Origin: Actinomycetota bacterium
GTDB taxonomy: Bacteria > Actinomycetota > Thermoleophilia > Gaiellales > Gaiellaceae
NCBI GenBank assembly: GCA_005884005.1
Contig: VAWI01000069.1
Location: 1-64,000, forward strand
Reading direction: 5' to 3'
DNA: 64,000 bases
Shown here: positions 8,738-16,805 of the stretch, piece by piece
Layout: every line of letters starts with the position of its first letter
How positions within the stretch are numbered: the first letter of the stretch is position 1
Program-made: the position numbers and the translations under genes
The notes under the pieces: model-generated
Seen by the model: the letters and a program-made list of their open reading frames with translations, nothing else
Told to the model about the DNA's origin: nothing
Database searches by the model: none

Positions 8738-10573
8738 CTAGCGGACCCGTTCCTTGGCCTGCGCCGCCCACTTGAGCGACTGCAGGTAGAGCAGCGACTT
8801 CGGGCGACGCAGTACCTGGGCCGAGCGGAGGCTGGCGAGGAACTCGTCGCGGTCGTGGAACTCGCGCATCCGGAGGGCGCCGGTGCCGACACCCTGGAGC
8901 ACGTGCGCGTCCGAGCCGGCGCCCATCGTCAGGTTGTACTTGCCCGCGAAGCGCAGCGATTCCTCGTTGTAGCCCTCGAAGAGCAGTCTCGCATTGTAGA
9001 CCTCGAAGACGTCGATCTCGTCGAGGTGGCGTCGAAGGGTCGCCGCGTCCGGAATCGAGTGCATGCGGTCGAACGGGTGGGGGAGATAGACAACGCCCCC
9101 CTGCTCGTGGATCGCTGCCAGCGTGTCGGCGAAGGGCAGTCCGCGGGGGATCTCCTCGGTCAGGAACAGGCCGATCACCTCGCCCTGGTCGCCCGTCTTG
9201 ATCTCCTCTCCCGGGACCACGGTCAGGCTCGTCGTTGCGGCGAGCGCCTCGAGCGCGCCGCCGAAGACGTTGTGATCGGTGATCGCGATCGCGCCGAGCC
9301 CTTCGGTCTCGGCGTGCGTGAGCAGGTCCAGAACCTCGATCGCGCAGTCGTGCGACCACGACGTGTGCATGTGCAGGTCGCAGACGATCCATTCTCGCCC
9401 CGAGAGAGGATCGTCTTTGCTGGCGGCGCGCCGCCGTTTCGCGAGCTTGCGGTAAAGCGCATCGTGCTCGCTCGCGAGCCGGGCGAAGGTCTCGCCTTCG
9501 GCCCGCTGTCGGTTCTCCCGGCCTTCGCGCTGGCGCAATGCGTCGTCCTCGGCAAGCCTCGCCGTTGCAGCGCCGGCCAGCTCGGGCTGCGCCCGCAGAC
9601 CGGGCGGCGCAGCGATCGCCGCGCCGGCGGCGGCCGCTTCGAGCGCGACCCGATCGAGGCCGTCGAGCGCGGGGACGAAGATCGCCGACTCGTTGAGCAA
9701 GGCTGCGCGTGCCGGGCCACTGCGAGCGGTGCGTACGCTGACTCGGCCGACGAGCGCGCGCGGGATCGTCGGCCGGCCGCTGAGAGGCTTCGTCCGCAGC
9801 AGGACGAGCTCCCACTCAGGCAGTTCTCTCAGCTCTCGCAGCACCGAGCGCGCGAGTTGCCGCTCCGTGGGCCGCCATTCGAGCACGATTCGCTTGTGCT
9901 CTTCGGCCGGCCGGAATAGCTCGGCGTCAACGCCTGTGAAGATGATCCGGTAGTCGCCGGGCAGGCGCTCTGCGGCAGCAGCCGCGGCCTCGGGGGAGGT
10001 CGCGAGCAGCGCGTCGACTCGGGAGAGCAGGCGCTCGCGCTGAGGCTTCCCGGGCGGGTAACCGAGCCGCTCCGCGGAGAGGAAGGTGGCGACGCCGAGC
10101 GCGTGCGAGTCGCGCAGCGCCAGGTACGACAGGCTTGGCAGGCCGGGCTCGAACCCGTGAACGATGTCGAAGCGGCCGCGCTGCAGCGCGAGTGCCAGGT
10201 TTGCCCGGACGCCAACCGGAACCCCGATCCGGCTTCGTCGCGAGACCGGCAGCGCCGGGCCGAGCGCGATCACCTCCGCGCTCCGTGGTGCAGATCGGCG
10301 GCGGGTGGCCCCCGACAAGCCGGTTTTGGCGGAGCCGCGGGCAAAGCCCGCAACTCCTTTTTGGTCGGCGCCGACAAGCGGCGCCTCAGCACCAACGCCG
10401 TCAAGCAATGCTCGTCTGCCGGCGACGAGGTCGGACGCGCGAGTCGAGGGGGCGAGCACCGTGACCTCGTGCCCGAGCGCTCGGAGCTCGCGGGCGAGGC
10501 CGTCGACGTGTTCGTTGACGTCGTGCGGCCGCGACCAGGCGAAAGGAGTGACCAGACAGACGCGGAGACCCAC
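8738..10573 (-). CDS. Fusion of a family-4-type glycosyltransferase and a PHP metallophosphoesterase domain
   Basis: The protein has 611 residues. Residues 1 to about 390 form a GT4-like glycosyltransferase, with an N-terminal Rossmann start MGLRVCLVTPFAWSRPHDVN, FDIVHGFEPGLPSL and PALDGLDRVALEAAAAG. From about 405 there is a PHP domain with DLHMHTSWSHDC, ITDHNVFGG, HPFDRMHS and GSDAHV, the metal-binding His/Asp set. It lies directly downstream of Ino1 and PI-phosphate synthase, which suggests glycosylation of an inositol lipid, with the PHP part hydrolysing a phosphate ester (inference). Residues of about 60-97 are a low-complexity insertion. It corresponds to an in-frame copy of palindromic repeat family C and interrupts the usual GT4 N-terminal fold. 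Confidence 0.85.
   Translation of the reverse strand: MGLRVCLVTPFAWSRPHDVNEHVDGLARELRALGHEVTVLAPSTRASDLVAGRRALLDGVGAEAPLVGADQKGVAGFARGSAKTGLSGATRRRSAPRSAEVIALGPALPVSRRSRIGVPVGVRANLALALQRGRFDIVHGFEPGLPSLSYLALRDSHALGVATFLSAERLGYPPGKPQRERLLSRVDALLATSPEAAAAAAERLPGDYRIIFTGVDAELFRPAEEHKRIVLEWRPTERQLARSVLRELRELPEWELVLLRTKPLSGRPTIPRALVGRVSVRTARSGPARAALLNESAIFVPALDGLDRVALEAAAAGAAIAAPPGLRAQPELAGAATARLAEDDALRQREGRENRQRAEGETFARLASEHDALYRKLAKRRRAASKDDPLSGREWIVCDLHMHTSWSHDCAIEVLDLLTHAETEGLGAIAITDHNVFGGALEALAATTSLTVVPGEEIKTGDQGEVIGLFLTEEIPRGLPFADTLAAIHEQGGVVYLPHPFDRMHSIPDAATLRRHLDEIDVFEVYNARLLFEGYNEESLRFAGKYNLTMGAGSDAHVLQGVGTGALRMREFHDRDEFLASLRSAQVLRRPKSLLYLQSLKWAAQAKERVR
10331..10385 (-). repeat. Repeat family C copy inserted in frame in a coding gene
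   Basis: Read on the minus strand, this is a first hairpin GGCGCCG-CTTGT-CGGCGCC (10367-10385), then GACCAAAAA, then a second hairpin with 12-nt arms around a TTT loop (arms 10331-10342 and 10346-10357, forward coordinates). The same order occurs at 14715-14767 and around 57531-57584. Here the element is translated as part of the glycosyltransferase-PHP protein without a stop or frameshift. Confidence 0.75.
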
Positions 10574-10600
10574 GACCCTCCGAGTCTAGTAGTGCCCGGG

Positions 10601-10635
10601 CGAAGGGCGGCCGGCAGGGGCCGGCCCGCCCTTCG
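10601..10635 (-). terminator. Strong hairpin between ino1 and the glycosyltransferase-PHP gene
   Basis: CGAAGGGCGG pairs with CCGCCCTTCG, and an inner CCGGC-AGGG-GCCGG stem stacks on it, giving about 15 base pairs with a single bulge. It lies 8 bp after the ino1 stop codon. No T-run follows, so it may stabilise or attenuate the transcript rather than terminate it. Confidence 0.5.
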
Positions 10636-10643
10636 GTGTCCGT

Positions 10644-11798
10644 CTAAGGCGTGGTCTCGACGTGCTCTGCCGCGGGCGTCTTCGCCGCCCCGCGCGCGTT
10701 CTGCGCGATGAAGTCCTCGACGAGCTCGCGGGCCGCGTCGTCCGTGTACTGAACGGGCGGTGACTTCATCAAGTACGCCGAGGGCCCCTCGAGCGTCCCC
10801 GTGATGCCGTTGTTCAGAGCCAGCTTCGCGAGCCTGACCGCGTCGATGACGACCCCGGCCGAGTTTGGCGAGTCCCAGACCTCGATCTTGAGCTCTGCAT
10901 TCAGCGGCACATCGCCGAAGGCCGTGCCCTCGAGACGGATGTACGCCCACTTTCGGTCCTCGAGCCACGGCACGTGGTCGGACGGGCCGACGTGGATGTT
11001 CTTGTCCTCGATCTCGTAGGGGACCGTCGACTTAATCGAGTAGGTCTTCGAGATCTTCTTCGACTCGAGCCGCTCGCGCTCCAGCATGTTCAGGAAGTCC
11101 GAGTTGCCTCCGAAGTTGAGCTGGAACGTGCGGTCAACCTTGACGCCGCGGTCGCGGAAGATGCCCATCAGCACGCGATGCGTGATCGTGGCGCCGACCT
11201 GAGACTTGATGTCGTCGCCGATGATCGGCACGCCGACCTTCTTGAAGCGGTCGTTCCAATACTTCTCGCGCCCGATGAAGACCGGCATGCAGTTCACCAT
11301 CGCACAGCCGGCGTTGAGGATCTGCTCCGTGTACCACTTCGTGGCCTCCTCGGAGCCGACCGGCAAGTAGTTGACGACGACGTCGGTCCCCGTCTGCTTG
11401 AGGATCTCGGTCACGTCGGCGGTTGAGCCCTTCGCTTTCGTGACCTTCTCGCCGAGGTACTTGCCAAGCCCGTCGTGGGTCATCCCCCGCGAGACCTTGA
11501 CGCCGGTCTTCGGCACGTCCGAGAACTTGATCGTGTTGTTCGGATAGGCCCAGATCGCCTCGTCGAGGTCCTTGCCGACCTTGCCCTCGACGACGTCGAA
11601 GGCGGCTGTGAACTCGACGTCGTGGACGTGGTAGCCGCCGAGATCGACATGCATCAGGCCCGGGACGAACTCGTCCGGCTTGGCGTCCTTGTAGTACTCG
11701 ATCCCCTGCACGAGCGAGCTCGCGCAGTTACCGACGCCGATGATCGCGACGCGCACCTTGTCTTCGGAGCGCGCCGCCTTACCGTTGGTCGAAGCCAT
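10644..11798 (-). CDS. ino1: myo-Inositol-1-phosphate synthase
   Basis: The 384-residue enzyme converts glucose-6-phosphate to inositol-1-phosphate using NAD+. The NAD loop [16 protein letters not shown] lies near residues 17-32, and the family signatures [17 protein letters not shown] and [11 protein letters not shown] are present. It is the short actinobacterial/archaeal-type enzyme. The start overlaps the stop of the upstream PI-phosphate synthase gene by 20 bp. The pair therefore makes inositol phosphate and transfers it to CDP-diacylglycerol, the first step toward phosphatidylinositol and inositol glycolipids. Confidence 0.96.
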   Translation of the reverse strand: MASTNGKAARSEDKVRVAIIGVGNCASSLVQGIEYYKDAKPDEFVPGLMHVDLGGYHVHDVEFTAAFDVVEGKVGKDLDEAIWAYPNNTIKFSDVPKTGVKVSRGMTHDGLGKYLGEKVTKAKGSTADVTEILKQTGTDVVVNYLPVGSEEATKWYTEQILNAGCAMVNCMPVFIGREKYWNDRFKKVGVPIIGDDIKSQVGATITHRVLMGIFRDRGVKVDRTFQLNFGGNSDFLNMLERERLESKKISKTYSIKSTVPYEIEDKNIHVGPSDHVPWLEDRKWAYIRLEGTAFGDVPLNAELKIEVWDSPNSAGVVIDAVRLAKLALNNGITGTLEGPSAYLMKSPPVQYTDDAARELVEDFIAQNARGAAKTPAAEHVETTP

Positions 11799-12438
11799 GT
11801 GCTTCCTTTCGCAGAAGTTGTTTTCGAACGGACAGGATTCTCTGGAGCACGGTCAGGAACGCGGCCGCCGCCAGCAGGTAGATGAACCACTGCAACGGGA
11901 CGCCGAGCGGCGCCAGGATCAGGCCGCTCGAGATCACGATCACGCGCTCGGCGCGGCTGCCGATGCCGACGTCTCCCTTGAGGCCGATCAGCTCGGCCTT
12001 CGCGCGCGCGTAGGAAACGAGGAAGGAGCCGGCGACCGCTGCGACGCAGAAGATGACGGCGATGTCGTCACCGGAGCGCGCGAATACGAAGGCGATTGCC
12101 GCGAGCACGAACCCTTCGCTGACTCGGTCGGAAAGCGAGTCGAGGAACTCGCCGAACGGCGTCGCCTTGTCGCTCTGCCGGGCGAGGGCGCCGTCGAGGA
12201 TGTCGAGGATCGAGCCGACGATGAAGAGGGCCGCGGCGAGCCAGTAGAAGAGGAACTTGTTGCGGTCCTCGAAGGGGATCACGACGGCGGCTGCGGTACA
12301 GAGCAGCACGCCCCCGGCCGTCAAGGCATTCGGGCTAACGCGGGTGCGCGCGAGACGACCGACGTAGCGGGAGGCGAGGCGCCGGGTTCCGTCCGTATAC
12401 CCCTGCTTGACGGAGCCGATCGCTGCGCTTCGGTTCAC
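11779..12438 (-). CDS. pgsA: CDP-alcohol phosphatidyltransferase, probably phosphatidylinositol-phosphate synthase
   Basis: The 219-residue membrane protein carries the complete catalytic motif D-x2-DG-x2-AR-x8-G-x3-D-x3-D in [20 protein letters not shown] followed by LDSLSD. There are six predicted membrane segments. The neighbouring ino1 supplies inositol-1-phosphate, so transfer of inositol-1-phosphate onto CDP-diacylglycerol is the likely reaction. The motif alone does not separate it from phosphatidylglycerol-phosphate synthases. The GTG at 12438 gives [14 protein letters not shown]. The open frame continues upstream but only overlaps the preceding gene out of frame. Confidence 0.9.
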   Translation of the reverse strand: MNRSAAIGSVKQGYTDGTRRLASRYVGRLARTRVSPNALTAGGVLLCTAAAVVIPFEDRNKFLFYWLAAALFIVGSILDILDGALARQSDKATPFGEFLDSLSDRVSEGFVLAAIAFVFARSGDDIAVIFCVAAVAGSFLVSYARAKAELIGLKGDVGIGSRAERVIVISSGLILAPLGVPLQWFIYLLAAAAFLTVLQRILSVRKQLLRKEAHGFDQR

Positions 12439-12506
12439 GTTCCGGACCGTAGCACCCGTCTCGCGGGGCAGCCTTCGCACAATCGGCGGGCGGTCGATCC
12501 GCGCCG

Positions 12507-13259
12507 CTAAGCGGCGCTCGGCTTTAGCCGGATGCGTCTCAGCGGCCGCCCGTAGACGATCCCGAGCGCCAGAAGAGCGACGAAGACGCCGGCGAGAACG
12601 TCGAGCCAGAAGTGGTTTCCCGTGGCCATCACCGAGAACCAGACCCAGCCGGGCCAAAGGACCCAGACGGCCTTCGCAAACCAGTTGCGGCAGACGGCGA
12701 AGAGGACGAGCCCGACGATCAACGCGTCCGCCGCGTGCAGACTCGGCATCGCTGCATAGGGATTGGCGAAGAAGTTGACCAGCCCGCTGCCGTGGTTGAG
12801 GCTCGCGAACTGCGAGAGCGTGTCGTCGAAGCCGAAGTCGGGAAACATGCGCGGCGGGGCCGTCGGCAGCAACACGTAGCCGACGAGGCCGATCACGTTG
12901 GCGAGCAGGATCGTGTTCCTGAAGCGTGTGAAGGCCTCGTGGCGGCGGAGATAGACCCACAGCAGCGCGAGCGCGACGACCGTGAACTCGGAGTTCCAGT
13001 ACGTCCAGGACGCCAGGTTCATCAAAAACCGCGAGGAGTCGACGAAGCGCTGGAACGACAGCTCGACCAGCCCGTGCATGTGCCGCTCGAAGCCGATCAC
13101 CTTCAGGCCGTTGTCGAACGCCTTGGGCGGATTCCTGTCGGCGATACCGCGTGCGGCCTGGTACGCGAACAGGAACCCGAACCAAATGGCGAGCTGTTTG
13201 GCCAAGTCGCCCCACCCGCGGGGCAGAACTCGGCGTCCGACTGCTGCAAGCGTCGTCAT
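12507..13259 (-). CDS. PAP2-superfamily membrane protein, AUR1/inositol-phosphoceramide-synthase-like
   Basis: The 250-residue protein has about six membrane segments and the PAP2 active-site motifs LLPTAPPRM, MPSLHAADA and NHFWLDVLAG. This arrangement matches the PF14378-type PAP2/AUR1 group. It heads the minus-strand operon with pgsA and ino1. A role in dephosphorylating phosphatidylinositol phosphate or in transferring inositol phosphate to a lipid is plausible by context. It starts at ATG 13259. Confidence 0.85.
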   Translation of the reverse strand: MTTLAAVGRRVLPRGWGDLAKQLAIWFGFLFAYQAARGIADRNPPKAFDNGLKVIGFERHMHGLVELSFQRFVDSSRFLMNLASWTYWNSEFTVVALALLWVYLRRHEAFTRFRNTILLANVIGLVGYVLLPTAPPRMFPDFGFDDTLSQFASLNHGSGLVNFFANPYAAMPSLHAADALIVGLVLFAVCRNWFAKAVWVLWPGWVWFSVMATGNHFWLDVLAGVFVALLALGIVYGRPLRRIRLKPSAA

Positions 13260-13279
13260 CGCGAGACCGGTCGATTCTA

Positions 13280-13297
13280 AAGGGCCGACCGGCCCTT
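13280..13297 (-). terminator. Hairpin terminator after moaA
   Basis: AAGGGCC and GGCCCTT pair around a 4-nt loop. On the minus strand the right arm ends in CCCTTTAG, a short T-run, which fits an intrinsic terminator for moaA. A direct repeat, ATTCCCTGGA twice, lies between it and the moaA stop at 13303-13322. Confidence 0.5.
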
Positions 13298-13323
13298 ACG
13301 AAATTCCCTGGAATTCCCTGGAG

Positions 13324-14313
13324 CTAACCGCCGATTTGGCTCATAGATCTCGATGCCCGAACAAAGCCAGGATCGTTGATCTTGTGCTTGAGCTCTTTGT
13401 GGGCGACCGCGAAACGGATCAGCTCTTCGAGCTGATCGTCCGACGAGCCGTCGCGAAGCGGCGTCTTCAGATCCCACTCGCGGCGAGAGAAGAGGCAGGT
13501 CCGCAGCTGCCCGTCGGCGGTCAGCCGGATCCGGTCGCACGTCGTGCAGAACGGCTCCGAAACCGGGTTGACGAAGCCGATCTCGCCGGCGCCGTCGGCG
13601 AAGCGGAAGCGCCGCGCCGTCGACGACGACTTCGCCGGGAGCTCCTCGAGCGGCCAGCGCTTCTCGATCAGCGCCCGGATCTCGCCGCCGGTCAGGACGT
13701 CGTCGCCCCGCCAAGCTTGGTCGGCGTCAAGGGGCATGAACTCGATGAAGCGCACGACGTAGGGCTTGCGGCGAGCGAGCTCGGCGAGCGCCGGAACCTC
13801 CTCTTCGGTGAACCCGCGGATCGCGACGCAGTTGACCTTGATCGGACGAAGCTCAGGGTGGCGCTCGGCCTCCGCGAGCCCGGCGAGGACGCGGTCGAGC
13901 GCGTCCCGGCGCGTGATCTCTGCGAAGCGAACGTGCGAGAGAGAGTCGAGCGAGACGTTGAGGCGCCGCAGGCCGGCCTCGACCAGCGGCTCGGCGAAGC
14001 GGTCGAGGAGGACACCGTTCGTCGTCAGCGAGAGGTCGCGGACGCCCGGCGTGCCGGCGAGCATTCCGACCAGCACCGGTAGGTCGCGGCGGACGAGCGG
14101 CTCGCCGCCGGTCAGCCGCACCTCGTCGACGCCCATCGCCGCGAGCACGCGCACGAGTCGCGCCATCTCCTCGAAGCTCAGCACCTCGTCGCGGCCCAGC
14201 CATTCGAGCCCCTCCGCCGGCATGCAGTAGCGGCAGCGGAAGTTGCACTTGTCGGTGACCGAGACCCGCAGTGATTTGATCTCCCGTCCCCAGGAATCGC
14301 GCAGCGGCTTCAT
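13324..14313 (-). CDS. moaA: GTP 3',8-cyclase (molybdenum cofactor biosynthesis)
   Basis: The 329-residue radical SAM enzyme makes the first molybdopterin intermediate from GTP. The N-terminal cluster motif is CNFRCRYC and the C-terminal cluster motif lies in FCTTCDRIRLTADGQLRTC. The protein ends in the conserved Gly-Gly (SQIGG), needed for activity. LTGGEPLVRRDL is the SAM-binding GGE motif. No other moa gene lies nearby. It starts at ATG 14313 and is divergent from the small Gly/Glu-rich gene. Confidence 0.96.
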   Translation of the reverse strand: MKPLRDSWGREIKSLRVSVTDKCNFRCRYCMPAEGLEWLGRDEVLSFEEMARLVRVLAAMGVDEVRLTGGEPLVRRDLPVLVGMLAGTPGVRDLSLTTNGVLLDRFAEPLVEAGLRRLNVSLDSLSHVRFAEITRRDALDRVLAGLAEAERHPELRPIKVNCVAIRGFTEEEVPALAELARRKPYVVRFIEFMPLDADQAWRGDDVLTGGEIRALIEKRWPLEELPAKSSSTARRFRFADGAGEIGFVNPVSEPFCTTCDRIRLTADGQLRTCLFSRREWDLKTPLRDGSSDDQLEELIRFAVAHKELKHKINDPGFVRASRSMSQIGG

Positions 14314-14323
14314 GCCAAGAGAC

Positions 14324-14355
14324 TAGTGGTCTGGCCGGTGGCGTTGCCACCGGCC
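14324..14355. repeat. Terminal fragment of palindromic repeat family A
   Basis: TAGTGGTCTGGCCGGTGGC matches the end of family A, and it runs into a perfect hairpin GGCCGGTGGC-GTT-GCCACCGGCC (14333-14355). Only one family A terminus is present. It sits 10 bp upstream of the moaA start, in the moaA leader region. Confidence 0.55.
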
Positions 14356-14417
14356 GCGTTTCAGGGGGTGCCGGGCGCGGAAAGCGGCGTCCTACATCCA
14401 CGAAGGAGGCAACAAAA

Positions 14418-14660
14418 ATGTCCGAATGGGAACAGGAAGGCGGTCAGGGCGGTACCGAGGAGGGTGCCGGCGGCTCCGAAGAGGGCGGTGGTATCGGTGA
14501 CGGCTCTGACGGTGAGTCGGGCGACGGCACGGGCGGCGGCACCGAAGAAGGCGGCGGCATGGGAGGCGGCGAGCGGCGAGTGGACGAGGAAGGCCAGCCC
14601 GCCGACGTCGAGACCGAGCCGAGCCCGCACGAAGGCGAAGAGGGGCAAGAGCCGGTCTGA
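14418..14660 (+). CDS. Small acidic Gly/Glu-rich low-complexity protein
   Basis: This 80-residue ORF is made almost entirely of Gly, Glu, Ser and Asp. It begins MSEWEQEGGQGGTEEG and has no hydrophobic segment. A textbook ribosome-binding site, GAAGGAGG, lies 8 bp before the ATG, one of the strongest in the window, which argues that it is translated. It is likely disordered and cytoplasmic. I do not recognise a family. It may be a stress-related hydrophilic protein, but nothing here proves that. Confidence 0.6.
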   Translation: MSEWEQEGGQGGTEEGAGGSEEGGGIGDGSDGESGDGTGGGTEEGGGMGGGERRVDEEGQPADVETEPSPHEGEEGQEPV

Positions 14661-14673
14661 TCCTTAGGTTTGC

Positions 14674-14767
14674 GCGGTGACGCGGCTTGCACTCGTCCTC
14701 GTCACCGCGGCCAAGGCACCGCTTGCGGTGCCGACATGGAGGACATGCGGGCTTTGCCCGCGTGTCC
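14674..14767 (+). repeat. Run of three hairpins including repeat family C
   Basis: The hairpins follow one another. CGCGGTGAC pairs with GTCACCGCG (14674-14682 / 14701-14709). Then comes GGCACCGC-TT-GCGGTGCC (14715-14732). Last is GGACATGCGGGC-TTT-GCCCGCGTGTCC (14741-14767). The last two, joined by GACATGGA, are the family C unit also seen at 10331-10385 and 57531-57584. The structure fills the space between the small acidic gene and the EamA gene. Confidence 0.75.
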
Positions 14768-14783
14768 GTCCTAGCGTTTGGCT

Positions 14784-15698
14784 GTGAGGTTCGCGGCGCT
14801 GATAGCAGTCAGTGCCGTTTGGGGGGTGACCTTCGTACAGGTGAAGGACGCGGTCGCGGTCTATCCGCTGTTCGCGTTTCTGGCCGTCCGCTACGCGATC
14901 GCGACGGGCGTGCTCGGGCTCGTGGCTGTCCGCCGAGTGCCTACGCTGGGGCGCTCCGGGCTGGGAGCAGGAGCGCTGCTCGGCGCACTGCTCGGCCTCG
15001 GGATCGGCTTGCAGACGGCAGGGCTCGAACGCACCACGGTCTCGAGCACCGGCTTTATCACGGGGCTGTACGTCGTCCTGACGCCGTTGTTCGGGCTCGT
15101 TCTGTTTCGTACGCGCGTCGGCGCCGAGGTCTGGCTCGGCGTCGTGCTCTCGGTCGTCGGCCTCGGTTTGCTCTCGGGCGTCCACGCAGGCTCGTTCGGA
15201 GGCGACGCGCTCGTGCTCGCCTCGACCTCGGCGCAGGCGCTGCAGATCGTGCTGGTCGAGCGCTACGCGACCCGCTACGACGCGATCGCGCTGACGTTCG
15301 TCGAGATGGCGACCTGCTTTGCCGGTTTCCTCGCGATCGCGCTGGCGCTCGGCGATCTAAGCGTCCCGCGCGGGTGGACGGTCTGGGGGGCGCTGCTCGT
15401 GACTGCTGTCTTCGCGAGCGCACTGGCCTACCTGATCCAGATCTGGGCCCAACGGCGGATGAGCGCCGCTCGGATCGCACTCGTCTTCGCACTCGAAACT
15501 GTCTTCGCAGGGCTGTTCGGCTACGTGCTCAAAGACGATCGCCTGGGCTGGCTCGGCTGGGGCGGCTGCGCCTTGATCCTCGCGGCGATCGTCCTTGCGG
15601 AGCCCGCCGCAGCGGACTTGCTCAGAGCAGCCAGCGCCCGTTCTCCTGGACGACTTCGCCGTCGCACAGGAGCTGCCCGCCCGGGCGCAGGTCCTTGA
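14784..15698 (+). CDS. EamA/DMT-family membrane transporter
   Basis: The 304-residue protein has ten predicted membrane helices in two EamA repeats. Each starts with a motif of the type AVWGVTFVQVKDAV or is preceded by ETVFAGLFGYVLKDD. Members export or import small metabolites such as amino acids or nucleotide precursors; the substrate is not predictable. The GTG at 14784 starts the first helix, and a TTG two codons upstream is also possible. The 3' end overlaps the convergent aminopeptidase gene by 77 bp, so its last 25 or so residues are basic and poorly conserved-looking. Confidence 0.85.
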   Translation: MRFAALIAVSAVWGVTFVQVKDAVAVYPLFAFLAVRYAIATGVLGLVAVRRVPTLGRSGLGAGALLGALLGLGIGLQTAGLERTTVSSTGFITGLYVVLTPLFGLVLFRTRVGAEVWLGVVLSVVGLGLLSGVHAGSFGGDALVLASTSAQALQIVLVERYATRYDAIALTFVEMATCFAGFLAIALALGDLSVPRGWTVWGALLVTAVFASALAYLIQIWAQRRMSAARIALVFALETVFAGLFGYVLKDDRLGWLGWGGCALILAAIVLAEPAAADLLRAASARSPGRLRRRTGAARPGAGP

Positions 15699-16716
15699 CC
15701 ATGTCCCAGTGGACCACGCTCTCGTTCTTGCCGCCGAGCGCTGGGAAGCCGGCGCCGATCGCGAGATGCACGGTGCCGTCGATCTTCTCGTCGAACAGGG
15801 TGTTCTTCATGTAGCGCTGGATTCCGGGGTTGCAGCCGATCCCGAGCTCGCCGAGCACGCGGGCGCCCTGGTCCCGGTCGAGCGTCTCGAAGAGGACATC
15901 CTCTCCGCGCACCGCGGAGGCCTCGACGACGCGTCCGCCCTCGTAAACCATGCGAACGCCCTCGAGCTCGTCCGGCTCCTGGAAGGCCGGGAACTCGGAA
16001 AAGTGAACGACGCCCTGGGTCTCGTCCTCGACCGGGCTGTAGTAGACCTCGCCGCCCGGCATGTTCGAGTGGCCGGCGTCGATCTCGCCTTCGCGACCAT
16101 CGAGGCCGAGGGTGAGGTCGGTGCCGGCGCCGACGATCCTCACCTCTGAGGCGCGGTCGAACCGCTCTTTGATCTTCGCCATCCGCTGGGCCTCGGCATC
16201 CCAGTCGCGCAGGCACGCCCCGTAGAGGAAATCCTCGAATTCGGCGAGGGACATGCGCGAGTCCTGCGCGAGCGCCGGCGTCGGAAACCGGCAGGCGACC
16301 CAGGGGATCTCGTCGGAAAGGCGGCGCATCCGCATCGCGTGTCGCGCCTTCGCCATCAGCGCGCGGCGCTCGGGTGAGAGCTCAAGGCCCGCAGCGGTGT
16401 TCTCGGGCGCGCCGATGTTCATCCAGGCGTCCATCGTCTCCCACGCATGGCGATCGGCGGGCGCGACTTCCACGAGCGCTTCTTCCGGAGCCTCGAGCGC
16501 CCACAGCGTTTCGAACGGCACATCTTCCATCGCAGCCCCTCCGAGCCGAACCAGCGGATAGGCACCTCGCCGCGCGATCAGGCGAACGACCTCTTCGACG
16601 AGCGGCCGCGCGAGGGGGGAGGAATTGATCCAGACCTGCCAGCCCGGCTGAACGTTCAGCGAGCGCTCGATCAGCAGCTTCGCGTAGGCCTCGATTCGCG
16701 GGTCCACCGCGGCCAT
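15622..16716 (-). CDS. M29-family aminopeptidase (AmpS/AmpT type)
   Basis: The 364-residue protein matches thermophilic M29 metal aminopeptidases. It contains [20 protein letters not shown] with Glu metal ligands, [13 protein letters not shown], a [17 protein letters not shown] segment and a C-terminal [14 protein letters not shown] with the His/Asp ligands. It removes N-terminal amino acids in the cytoplasm. The start is set at ATG 16716 ([20 protein letters not shown]). The open frame extends to 16755 but that part would lie in the dnaK promoter region. Confidence 0.9.
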   Translation of the reverse strand: MAAVDPRIEAYAKLLIERSLNVQPGWQVWINSSPLARPLVEEVVRLIARRGAYPLVRLGGAAMEDVPFETLWALEAPEEALVEVAPADRHAWETMDAWMNIGAPENTAAGLELSPERRALMAKARHAMRMRRLSDEIPWVACRFPTPALAQDSRMSLAEFEDFLYGACLRDWDAEAQRMAKIKERFDRASEVRIVGAGTDLTLGLDGREGEIDAGHSNMPGGEVYYSPVEDETQGVVHFSEFPAFQEPDELEGVRMVYEGGRVVEASAVRGEDVLFETLDRDQGARVLGELGIGCNPGIQRYMKNTLFDEKIDGTVHLAIGAGFPALGGKNESVVHWDMVKDLRPGGQLLCDGEVVQENGRWLL

Positions 16717-16805
16717 CCTACGTTTGCTTGCGGCCCCGAGCATTGATACACTCACACTTAGATTTTCTCAGCCAGAGAAGCAAGCAACCAAAGGAGAAAC
16801 GAAGC

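Noticed and set aside
16717-16805. HAIR or CIRCE operator before dnaK
   Set aside because: Neither CTTGAGT-N7-ACTCAAG nor TTAGCACTC-N9-GAGTGCTAA is present; weak look-alikes were not counted.
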